From Acanthacorydalis orientalis (lineage: Eukaryota; Arthropoda; Insecta; Megaloptera; Corydalidae): a stretch of DNA of 64,000 nt. A program made the position numbers and the translations under genes. This document shows positions 34,521-45,903 of this stretch, in pieces. Location of the stretch: assembly GCA_034766995.1 (NCBI GenBank), contig CM068317.1, forward strand, positions 15,004,255 through 15,068,254. The letters are read 5' to 3'. Positions within the stretch are counted from its first letter, which is position 1; each line of letters begins with the position of its first letter. The notes under the pieces are model-generated. The model saw nothing but the letters and a program-made list of their open reading frames with translations, did no database searches and was not told the DNA's origin.

Positions 34521-34887
34521 CAGTCGATTCGGAAATTATTTGCGCGTTATAAATATATAATATTATACTTAATATCATTGACGTTATGTATAATTAGCTG
34601 AATTCGTGCTAAAAGTGGCCCGACTAATTATTGCATTTTTTTAAATTTGTTACGTTTTCTAATTTTTTAAATTATATTGCAAACGCAAATACTTTCTGAA
34701 TCGCTCTTTTTTGTTATTTCACATTTTATAACGAATTTTTTATGCTAACGAACTTAGGTTTGATATTTTTATGAACTCCATCCTAACTGTGATATATATA
34801 TTGTAAGAAGATCATTTGACAAAAACTGCGAAACCATTAGTAAAAAACTTTGTCGAATTTTAAGCGCAAATAATTTTCGGGCGAGTG
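34521..34887. mobile_element. 367-bp MITE with TA target duplication
   Basis: The left end CAGTCGATTCGGAAATTATT and the right end reverse-complemented CACTCGCCCGAAAATTATTT match strongly and both continue TGCGC. TA flanks each side (34519-34520, 34888-34889). No open frame. The terminal CAST-type sequence and TA duplication fit a Tc1/mariner-mobilised non-autonomous element. Confidence 0.85.
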
Positions 34888-34937
34888 TATATGTTAGTAT
34901 GTTTAATATAATCATTCTCGCAAATAGATTACAACGC

Positions 34938-35100
34938 GGTTGTTTTATAAAATCGCACATTTTATATCATAATTCTTCGTGAAAAAGTCGTGTAACTTCG
35001 GCTGTCATCGTTATTAATAATTAAATATAAAATTTCTACAAGTTTTTTTAATTTTTTTTCATTTTTTGAAATTTTACGGAATACTTTTTATTTATAGATA
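34938..35100 (+). repeat. dispersed repeat, copy 1 of 2
   Basis: Shares with 60827-60995 the series ATATCATAATTCTTC, TCGTGTAACTTCG, TCATCGTTA, TTAATAATTAA, AAATTTCTACA, T-run, GAAATTTTACGGAA and a terminal ATAGATAGATA. No coding potential. Confidence 0.7.
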
Positions 35101-35369
35101 GATATTATTTTTATTGTCATACAATATCAACTTAATATTTCATTTTTATCTTTAAATACTAATCTTAAATAAAAGCAAATAAATAAATATGTAAATACTT
35201 TCCATATTGACCGTATTTCGCATTAAATTTAAAATATTCCTTAGTTACTGTAATAATTAGCAAGCGTATCATAATACTACACTTCTAAAAGAATGAAATA
35301 ATATATTTTGAAACAATTCGATATATAAATGCAGCGAATATTTTATAGCGAAGAATATTTTTATTGCAG

Positions 35370-35482
35370 AGCGCGGAGTGTTTGTTTCGCCGGAAAGAAA
35401 ATCGTGTGACAGAGACGCTCACAAACTGCGATGCCAAGGATGACGGATCGAGAAAAAGAACCTAAGTCCTAACATAATTCAG
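35370..35482 (+). other. possible host exon, probably non-coding or 5' UTR
   Basis: TTTTTATTGCAG precedes and GTCAGT follows this 113-bp block, making plausible acceptor and donor sites. It is much richer in G+C than its surroundings. One frame is open for about 31 codons from the first base and then stops inside the block, and the other frames also stop, so if it is an exon it is likely untranslated or the end of a coding region. Confidence 0.3.
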
Positions 35483-36884
35483 GTCAGTGGACATGTTAAT
35501 ATCCAAACGTTTGTTTCGTTCATATTTTTCGTTCTTTTGTTCATGTCATTCTTTTATACGAACGTAAAAGAATTTTTCGATCATTGGACGATAATATTCG
35601 CTGACCTTTAAACATAAATGAAATGAAGAATACATTTTTCTGTAATAATGTTTATATTATTAAAAATGGCGATGTTAGAAAAACGATCAAGTTCAGAAAG
35701 ATGTGTACTGGAAAATTTTTGAATTCATTTCCTCATTATTTATGAAACAAAATCGACATTGATAACCCACACACCTAGTAAGTATACATGTAGAAATATA
35801 TACTATATTTATTTTCTTTTAAAATCAATATCAATCAATAAATGTAGATAAAAAAAACCTTGTTTTGGAACATAAAAAATTGTCTGCTGTCAGGTAATAT
35901 CTTAAGTGCATCAATATATAACATTATTTTTTTTATTATGCAGATATTGTGCGATATTTCTTTACATATTATGTACTTTTATTAGTACATGTTATAAAAT
36001 TGTTAATATATGATTATAACATAAGTAATATCATTTAAAATTATTAATTTTAAATTGATAAATTACTATATGATAAATATATATTTATGATAATTTATTG
36101 TCTTTCTCAATTTTTCTGAAATATCAACTTTGTTTCATTTAAATATTCATTAATAATTTCTTCTTTATTTAAGTCCATTACCTTTACTTTGCTTTGCTTT
36201 CCATTACTATTCTCTCTAAAGGTGTTAATATTAAAAGCAGGATTTTATATATTATTCTATTTATTAAATCAAATTTGTTCTTTTCTAAAAAGTAGTATGT
36301 TTCTGTAATTTTTGGTAAGAGTTCTGAAATTATTAATTACCGTGAACAGTAATTGTTTATTAATACATATAAGAAATTACAATTAATATAAAATAAATTC
36401 AAGAACAGAACTTTTACTCTGTTTCGTCCATTGTATCCTGTTTGAGTTCTAAACGTTGACTTCTAATTTTTTTTTAATCATTATTTACTTTATTATCACA
36501 ACAATCAATCTTTAAGGAGGTTTCACTTTTTCTGAAGTTCATTAGCAAATCTATTATTTTTTCGTATTTATATTACTCATTTATATTTAGATCATTCGTT
36601 TATTATAATTTAGATCATTCGTTTATCATTCGTATTTATATTATCATTTAGAAATAAGAAATGACTTTACCAAAATCAAGGAAAAGAGTCCCTGCTACGA
36701 CTGTAATTTATTTTGTGATAATAGAAAAGAAGAAGTCTCGTAGTAAATGAGAAAAATATAGTTAAAAAATCAAAAAAATACCTTCAAATGAATATTTTAA
36801 AACAATTAAGATTTTATTTTCATATACATCTCTATATATTTCAATCATCTCATTTTAGGTGTTGGTTTTTAAATTTTCATTTAA

Positions 36885-37749
36885 TCCTCCTGTCAATACT
36901 GAAAATTTTTCAATTCGTTCAATACCAGGTACCCACGATACCTTTCACCTACCTGCCGACTCTTTTTTTTAAACTTCGATAGCTGTATCTCAAGAAAGGA
37001 AGTGGTCATCCTCTCCACTTATTCTGGGATTTCTCAGGAATTTTTGTGAACAAATTCCATCGTTGAATAAGATTTCGGTTAGTGCAGACGTGTAGAAAGA
37101 TATGGTATGGAAATATTTTAGGATTCAAGAATTTTACGCATTTCTGGGCATTTTGATTTCCTCCGGCGTAAATAATTCTAATGTCTATCATAGAATTGAA
37201 ATGTGGCGGGCAACATCTTATCCTTTTAACTCGAGCTACCATGGGAATTAATAGATTTCGGAATATTTTATGATTTATTAGATTTGATGATGCTAATACT
37301 CGAAGAACTCATATTAAAGATGACAAAGCTGCTCCCATACGACATATTTGGACGATGAAAGACCCAAAAATCATGTGAAGTGTGTAAAAAGCATATGTGC
37401 AATGAACATACTATAACACACTAATGAATCTGATTAATAAAATCTAAGTTCAAATTTTTTTGCATTTGTATTTATTTAGTTTACATATATTTTCCTAATC
37501 CCTTTTAATTTTTATACTCAAAGGATGTGTGTTAGTACTCCGAAATCCCGGGCATTCAACAGAGGGGTTGTCAACTTTGACCCCCGATAAGATATATTTT
37601 TTTTTTGAAAAAATTTAAAACTTAAAATGGAAATCACTATTAAATCATCCAAATAACGAGGATATGCTGAACTAAACTTTATTGTACCATTATGTCAAAA
37701 AATATTGAACGAGAAAGTGCAAAAGGGTACCTGGGTATTAACAGGAGGG
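36885..37749 (+). mobile_element. 865-bp internally deleted piggyBac element
   Basis: TTAA at both flanks (36881-36884, 37750-37753). The ends TCCTCCTGTCAATAC and, reverse-complemented, CCCTCCTGTTAATAC agree at 13 of 15, and both ends also carry ACCAGGTACCC or CCAGGTACCC farther in. The size shows that most of the transposase gene has been deleted. This is a third piggyBac lineage, with termini different from those at 13176 and 22234. Confidence 0.9.
37000..37425 (+). pseudogene. piggyBac transposase fragment
   Basis: Readable on the plus strand: KYFRIQEFYAFLGILISSGV, NNSNVYHRIEMWRATSYPF, RFRNIL-stop-FIRFDDANTRR and DDKAAPIRHIWTM, which is the start of the DDE_Tnp_1_7 domain. It then jumps to the C-terminal Cys-rich tail (SCEVCKKHMCNEHT). 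The catalytic region between is absent. A minus-strand open frame over the same bases is a shadow. Confidence 0.85.
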
Positions 37750-37753
37750 TTAA

Positions 37754-38837
37754 ATAATATTTATTTTTTATTTTCCACAAACAATCGTGGATCTGGTAAA
37801 TATTTATAAATTCTCTCAGATATTCTTTATCTCAGAATCTCGTGTCAGATACTTTTAACACAGTTTAAAAGTGCAGCACTCCATAAACGTAAAAATAAAA
37901 TTAATGCGCGTTCCAAGACTGTGTTGTTCTTACTCGCATACTTGCTGCGAAACGTTTTCTTCCACTAACACACATCTAAATTCACATATTTGGCGTGCGA
38001 CATTCCAAGAATGTACGAAAAACTATTTGTGCGTGACCGCCTATTGATTTTATCACATCTTCATAAGTGAACAGCTTACGGATTGTGATACAAGCTAATT
38101 GTCGAAGAATTATAATTGACTTATTTTAAACGGTACAGAATTTTTTTTATGAAATATAACAGATTTTTTTTTGGTCGTGTACTACATAAATAAAAAATTG
38201 AAATCTCAACTTTTTTTAATATTTCTTTTCTTATTATACTTGACAATGTTGTTTTCCCATGAGAATACGTGTAAACTCAATTTAAATTCAAATTTGTTGT
38301 AATTGGCACAAGGAACCCATTTGTGTGTTCATGTTTAGAATGAAAAACAGAATAATTTAAAAAAAATCGTTAACATTTTAGTGTTTTTACAACTTTTTTT
38401 ATATATTCTTAAAGTTGTCTACTTTGAAAAATCGTTAACTACTGCACAACAAAAAAGGTTTAATTTTTCTTCCAGAACATTTTTCGACCATACATTACAG
38501 TAAAGACATAATAGATACAATAAATATTATTTGAATTGCGTTATGAAATATTTTGACACCATTGAATTTGTACTCTCATTTTACTGTTTATTCAAGTCTA
38601 TTCATAACTTTTTTAGTACATTTCTTTCAAATAAACCAAAATAACGGTCAGATAGCTTTTTACCTCAAAAAAATACATCTATTTTTTAAGGAATGGAAGA
38701 TGTGAATTAGTTGAAAATAATACTGAGAATTTTAACTGATCAGAAATTTATCTCTACTATGAAAACAATACAATTGCCCGGAAAAAATACATAACTTAAC
38801 ATGTGATTTTATACAGCCTGGGCAACGCCAGGTACTG

Positions 38838-38838
<1 letters not shown>
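37754..38838. other. AT-rich stretch with a local repeat
   Basis: 38209-38324 is similar to 39530-39640 in the same orientation. No gene recognised. Confidence 0.5.
38209..38324 (+). repeat. local direct repeat, copy 1
   Basis: Shares TTTTTTTAATATTT, GACAATGTTGT, TTCCCATGAGAATA, GTAAACTCAATTTAAATTCA and GGAA(C/T)CCA(A/T)(G/T)TG with the copy at 39530-39640. Neither has coding potential. Confidence 0.75.
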
Positions 38839-38934
<96 letters not shown>

Positions 38935-38962
38935 ATATATATATATATATATATATATATAT

Positions 38963-38995
<33 letters not shown>

Positions 38996-38999
38996 TTTT

Positions 39000-39030
<31 letters not shown>

Positions 39031-39040
39031 ATATATATAT
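38839..39040. repeat. (CT)n-(TA)n compound microsatellite
   Basis: About 14 CT units followed by long TA runs with a few ATC or AAA interruptions. Confidence 0.96.
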
Positions 39041-40289
<1,249 letters not shown>

Positions 40290-41115
40290 AGTCTTGAACT
40301 TTGCATGATTTACAAACATTATTGAATGAAAATCTTTCGTAGACGTAGGAAAATTTCCCCTAATACCTAGAAGTTGATCAATGAACAGTTTTGAGACAAT
40401 TGTATGAGATGAGAAAAATTCGGAAGCTCGGAAAGTGAGTACCACATGAATCTTTGAAAATATCATTAAGCGCCGGGTCAATTCAACATCTCGTTGCTTG
40501 TCAGGCAATGTAAAAGTGATTTTTTTGTAAAAAAAATTCACTCTTGACAAAAATGGATTATGTATTTGTACGATAATCTTAAACGCACACATTTATGAAT
40601 ACACCCCCGCCAGCAGTCTACATCAACTGCAAAACCGAATATTTATACCAAAATGTTCCTATGTATCTGGTAGGATATTAAGGATGTGATCTTTTACTAA
40701 CTTCTCCAAATACGGTCGCTGCCGAGATTTATGGTTGTCAATTGAAACATCTGACCAACAAAAATGGTCAGAAGAGAATGTGTGTAGTCAAAGGCCATTT
40801 ACTGGACATGGCAGTCGGAAGGTTATTTCACTACATGATAATTCTAGGTCGCATGCTGCTTTGACTGGTCAGAAAATCATCTTTAAGTTGGATAGGAAAA
40901 TTTTACTGCTCGAGACGTATTCACCAAATTTGTCATTTATTTTGATTGATGAACAGCTATTTAGTTGAATTGTGCTACGTATGTAGCTGGGATACGAAAA
41001 TGGATAGATATTTGTCTCCAACCCGATATCCTTTTTCGAAAAGGAATCAAAAACATTCCCCAGTGAGAAAGGAAAGTCATAGAAATCGAGGACAACCATT
41101 TTGATGATTGAATTA
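40290..41115 (+). mobile_element. degraded mariner relic
   Basis: Mariner transposase pieces occur in order on the plus strand: YMRYEKFGSSESEYHMNL, ISLLVRQCKS, KWIMYLYDNLKRTHL, STSTAKPNIYTKMFLCIWWD, RPFTGHGSRKVISLHDNSR (second catalytic Asp), KLDRKILLLETYSPNLS and FFEKESK. Stops and indels are frequent. The TIRs are not identified, so boundaries are approximate. A minus-strand open frame of about 110 codons across 40257-40592 is antisense to this relic and is not a gene. Confidence 0.75.
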
Positions 41116-41308
41116 CATTTTATATATTATGAAAATAAAGAGAAATTTGCTAAAAAAAGATTAAATCTTTTCCACACTCTTAATATTATATATTATTCAT
41201 TTTGTTTTCATAAGATTAATGTCATATCTAATATTAAGCTTTATTTAAATAGTTCATTGAACTTTTTTAAATAAAGAAAGCGAGCAGAAGGAAAGTATTT
41301 TTCATGTA
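41116..41308. other. short AT-rich spacer
   Basis: Nothing recognised. Confidence 0.5.
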
Positions 41309-41871
41309 TTACGTTGAAAGAAAATAAATGCGGTTTATGACCTTCAAATTTATATAATTTTTTTTAATTTAAGTGGTTTCAAATGATTCATAACTATTGA
41401 ATGACTGACTCATAACTTTTGTGCAAACTCCTGAATTGTTGTGTTTGGTTATGATTCTACTAATGCCTTCAGTTGGTTCTTATGAACTGAAGAAGGACGT
41501 CCGCGACCTTCTTCATCTTCGAGGCTCTCGTCCTCAGCACAACATTTTTGGAACCACCATTGCACCGTGCGTTCCTTAACAGTATCCACATTAAAAGCAT
41601 TGTTCAGTTGACGAGGATTTTCTGCTGCTTTACCACCCGTTTTGAACTCATGCAAAAATGCTCTTATTTGCTTCATTTCGATATTTAATTCAATAGCCCA
41701 ATTTGAAGTATAATTAATAATAAAACCAAATTCGATGTGAGCAAAATGCAGTCCAAAAAATGTACTTTAAAATAATATGAACATGAATGAAATGATGAAA
41801 TAACATTTTCATTGAAAAAAATTAAGGTTAAAAAATCAAAAAAAAACGAAATTCTTTTCCTATCAACATAA
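41309..41871 (-). mobile_element. 563-bp cecropia-type mariner derivative
   Basis: Left end TTACGTTGAAAGAAAATAAA after TA (41307-41308); right end TTTTCCTATCAACATAA before TA (41872-41873). It is exactly the same length as the copy at 4579-5141 and within one base of the copy at 11264, with the same internal junction. This supports a recurring, pre-deleted lineage rather than independent deletions. Confidence 0.9.
41380..41676 (-). pseudogene. N-terminal mariner transposase fragment (HTH only)
   Basis: The best preserved coding remnant of the family. On the minus strand MKQIRAFLHEFKTGGKAAEN, then LNNAFNVDTVKERTVQWWFQ and GRGRPSSVHKNQLKALVES are in one open frame of 75 codons (41676-41449), followed after a stop by ITKHNNSGVCTK-like sequence of the second helix-turn-helix unit. 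It covers the first DNA-binding helix-turn-helix, the linker with the GRP motif and part of the second. No catalytic residues are encoded. A DNA-binding-only peptide could in principle occupy TIRs; expression is unknown. Confidence 0.82.
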
Positions 41872-42361
41872 TACTAAAACTACTTTATTACTTATTACTA
41901 AAACTTCTATTATTTACTAATTACTACTTTGAACAAAAAATTTAAAAATTATTTTAATATATTGCATTAATATTCATTCCTAAAAAAATAATGTATTAGT
42001 TACGCTGCTTGTAACTTGCTTAATTTAATTACAATTCTACGATTATTTTTATTCGGACTACGGAATATTATTCATGTTTCACATTTCATATTGTTTTTGG
42101 CACTGATTTCAGTATCTGTATCATATTGAGGCAATAGAGTCGCTTTCGTATATGTCAATAAATATTAACCGAAATTTAACTAAAATGGCTTATATGCAGA
42201 GCTTATTTATAAATAATAATAGGAAGCATATATTTTTTTTAAAAAAAGAACAGTATGTGTTTATAAATATTGAATCCGAAAGAACACAATTAATAGAAAA
42301 TAATTAAAATATAATTATACATATTTTAGTTTAATTATTAAATTATATTATTTAATTATTA

Positions 42362-42438
<77 letters not shown>

Positions 42439-42854
42439 TAGATGACAAAAAAATAAATTAAATTATTTAATAGATGAGATTGATGCCTTTTTAAACAATA
42501 ATGTCACACTAAAGCTTCGAAATTGTTAAATCTTTCCCGTTAAGAATTATTATTCTCTAGGATTCCAAAGTATTGACAGGAAGGAATACCTACTAAAATA
42601 ATTTATAGAATAGAGCTATTTTAATAGATTGTATAAAATTCCTTCCTTACGTTCTTAGATTCATAAGCGTTTGGTACACATACATTAGCGTTTCAAATTA
42701 AGAGGGGATTCGAATGCAAGTGCGCAAACGCGATGTGTTTTCAATTTATAATTTGTGTTCGGGCGCTAATGACCTACGTTGTCGACGCGCCTTAAATCCC
42801 CAATAACTAACTAACTTAACGTTCTCAACATAATAATTAAAATTGTTGTACCTT
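41872..42854. other. AT-rich stretch
   Basis: A (TA)n tract lies at about 42361-42433. A GC-richer patch at 42690-42800 has a GGGGATT near one side and AATCCCC near the other, but I cannot define an element. Confidence 0.45.
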
Positions 42855-43688
42855 TATAGCAGGAGAGTTGGCAACGAAATCAATACATGTATTGAAATCA
42901 TAAATGAAATGCATATAAAATAAGAGCTTGGTTACAGACTTGTACGAATTCGGGTAGGTGGAAAAGATGTTGTTCACAGGTTTTTGAAAAAAATAGCCAC
43001 TTCCGGTCTTTCTTTTAGTGGAAAAATCGTGTATAATAAAAAAAACAATGTTTTTTTCATCAACTAATAAAAAAAACATTGGATAGATACCGATTAATAA
43101 TACCTGTATGCAAGGAGGTGGGACCTCCTCTCCTCCTTAACCATTCCCAATCCTCTTGAAAACTGAGTTTTTATGCAATTATCGAAAGGTATCGAAATCA
43201 TTAATAAAAGAGTACCACATCAAAGATACAACTTAACTTTAACATATAAAATAGCGTGGAAGTGTTTAATTGATTCCAAACAGTTTCTACCCGTGATTTA
43301 TTGCACGACTTTCGAATGAACGTTCGGGCCGATTCGTTTGCATTTTATAGTTGGAAAAAGCATTTTCACCACACGAATGCGTTCGATTACTCCACCGTAT
43401 GATTTTGCACTAAATAAACAATTCAGTGATTGTTTAATCAAATTGTACGATAAATTAAAATCTTATTTGCATTTTTCAACAGTTTATTGGTGTTTCAAGT
43501 AAGCCTATGGTAAAATTGAATAAATATCGTTCTCATAATTGTTTTTTTCAATTAAGCGACCATTGAAGAGAGACTATTTTACTTTCAGATTTTACTTTCA
43601 GTTTACTTTGAGAGGGCCTAATGTGCAGATCGAAGAGTAACGTCAAGAAGACTAAAATATTCAAGTTTCCTGTATTTTTAAATATATT

Positions 43689-43950
43689 CACTGTCGGGCC
43701 ACCAATCGTATGGTATTACCAATTGTATTACAATATTTGTGAATTTATGGATGTTACTCCGATACCGCGTCTCGCTGCTGTGGCGACGGGAAAATTGTCC
43801 CTCAAGATCCACAGCCGCGATCAAACTGGCCTCCATCTCCATGCACGGAAAGTCAAGATCCTTTTCTATTGATTTAGTGTCAGATAATTTACCGCAGTTA
43901 GGCCACGGCTGTAACTATTTTCACACCATACGATTTGTGGCCTGACAGTT
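43689..43950. other. spacer of the giant inverted repeat, exon-like core
   Basis: The spacer is bounded by its own inverted repeat (CTGTCGGGCCACCAATCGTA near 43690 and its inverse CGATTTGTGGCCTGACAG ending near 43947). Inside, 43740-43870 has high G+C and a continuous minus-strand frame (LDFPCMEMEASLIAAVDLEG, QFSRRHSSETRYRS). Overlapping plus-strand frames are also open. I do not recognise the peptide. It may be a captured exon fragment or a small hAT-like insertion. Confidence 0.45.
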
Positions 43951-43970
43951 ACTATTTTCAAGAACACAGA

Positions 43971-43996
43971 AGACTAGAATTTTCTAGTCTTCTTGA
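43971..43996. repeat. 26-bp near-perfect hairpin at the inner arm edge
   Basis: AGAAGACTAGAA is followed by TT and then TTCTAGTCTTCT. It marks the inner border of the right arm and overlaps the conserved end shared with the left arm. Confidence 0.8.
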
Positions 43997-44785
43997 CGTT
44001 GCTCTTCGATCTACATATTAGGCACTCTCAAAGTAAAATGAAAGTAAAATCTGAAAGGAAAATAGTCTCTTCAATAGTCGTTTAATTCAGAGAAATAATT
44101 ATGAGAACGATATTTATTCAATTTTACCACAGTCTTACTTGAAACACCAATAAACTGTTGAAAAATTCAAATAAGATTTTAATTTATTGTGCAGTTTGAT
44201 TAAACAATCACTGACATAGTTTATTTAATGCAAAATCATATGGTGGAGCAATCGAACGCATTCGTGTGGTGAAAATGCTTTTTCCAACTATAAAATGCAA
44301 ACGAATCAGCGCGAACGTTCATTCGAGCGTCGTACAATAAATCACGGGTGGAAACTGTTTGGAATCAATTAAACACTTCCACGCTATTTTATATGTTAAA
44401 GTCAAGTTGTAATCTTTGATGTGGTACTCTTTTTAATAATGATTTCGATACCTGTCGATAATTGCATAAAAAACTCAGTTTTCAAGAGGGTTGGGAATGG
44501 TTAAGGAGGAGAGGAGGTCCCACCTCCTTGCATACAGGTATTATTAATCGGTATCTATCCAATGATTTTTTTATTAGTTGATGAAAAAAAACATTGTTTT
44601 TGTTATTATACACGATTTTTCCACTAAAAGAAAGACCGGAAGTGGATATTTTTTTCAACAACCTGAAAATAACATCTTTCCACCAGCTCGATTTAGTACA
44701 AGTCTATAACCAAGCTCCTATTTTATATGCTTATCATTTGTGATTTCGATACATGTACTGATTTCGCTGCCAACTCTTAGACTAT

Positions 44786-45861
44786 TAAAACATAAATTTA
44801 CTTTTATAAATACTAAGAGGCTCCGCCTCCTGATCGCGGTACTCATCAACCATCAGGCAGCTTCGTTCTCTTCTCGCTGCACTTGCCAAAACCCGGGGAA
44901 CTTCTTCTCTCTCCCACTAACGCTCAATTCCCCTGACAAACAACAGAAATAACAAATTATCACCAAACAGAACACTGATCATGCGACTGATATCAATTAA
45001 TCAGGATAGAGACCACGTGCCCGATTCAACCAATCGGATAACGAATAAAATGCATTCATAGCAGAGTAACCAATTTTTAGTTATAAAGAGGAATTTTCCA
45101 CTCACTTCAAAAAACACAAAAAAATTTTATATCATAAGTGTTCAATAGATGATTATTGATCATTTTTGATTGTTGTTTATGTACATTTACATGGCAATGC
45201 TATCATTTTCAGAGCGCTATGATAGAAAAATATTTCAAATAGTTATTCTTTGTTCAGTCTTACTTATTAAATCCATTTTTCTTGTCTATCCCTACTTATA
45301 TGTTTTTATGAATATAGTTAATTAGTTAAATAAACAATGAAATATCTTTCCTTTCATATAATATTTTTGTAATTATATAAGACACTAAAATGACAAATAC
45401 AATAATAGGCACGCTAAACGTTTGTTGTAATAACGAATCTATGGGTATGCATAATCCTCAAACCTATTTGAGGATTTGTTCACAAAGATTTTTTTCAGTA
45501 TTAATGGATCTATGTTAGCTAATTGAACTTAATATAAAAAAATATAACTTTCATAAAATTTTCCTCTATTTTAGAATACTACGCCAAAGAACGAAATGTG
45601 ACTGTAATACTATGCTAAATTCGTTAATTTAAGAAAGGTTCCCGTGTGTACACATTTCACTGGTAATTAGTAAAATTAAATTTGAACTGTTTAATAAGAG
45701 AATAACTCATTAGTAGACGAAAAGGCTTGTCGCAACGTTCTACATGTACGCTCGCTTCATCATCTACCTTGCCTACATTCTAAATAGAGTACCTCACTAA
45801 AGAATTTCAATGTTAGATATGTCTCTGTATACATTCTTATCTAGATTTTTATTTAAAAAAG

Positions 45862-45903
<42 letters not shown>

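Larger units (their letters stand above)
34888..36884. other. AT-rich stretch with one exon-like segment
   Basis: 34938-35100 resembles 60827-60995 (dispersed repeat). A splice-site-bounded GC-rich segment is listed at 35370-35482. Otherwise low-complexity A/T sequence; nothing else supported. Confidence 0.45.
42855..44785. repeat. giant inverted repeat (arms about 0.8 kb)
   Basis: The left arm (about 42855-43662) is repeated in inverse orientation at about 43965-44785. Matching blocks, in order from the outside, include AGAGTTGGC, CTTCCGGTCTTTCTTTTAGT, ATACCTGTATGCAAGGAGGT, GGAAGTGTTTAATTGATTCC, GCATTTTCACCACACGAATG, ATTGGTGTTTCAAGTAAG and GAAGAG(T/C)AACGTCAAGAAGA. The arms differ by scattered substitutions and small indels. 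The ~300-bp spacer is GC-richer. Neither arm has a long open frame. Transcription through it would make a long hairpin RNA. Confidence 0.93.

Noticed and set aside
37006..37242. 78-codon minus-strand frame
   Set aside because: Shadow of the piggyBac fragment that is recognisable on the plus strand.
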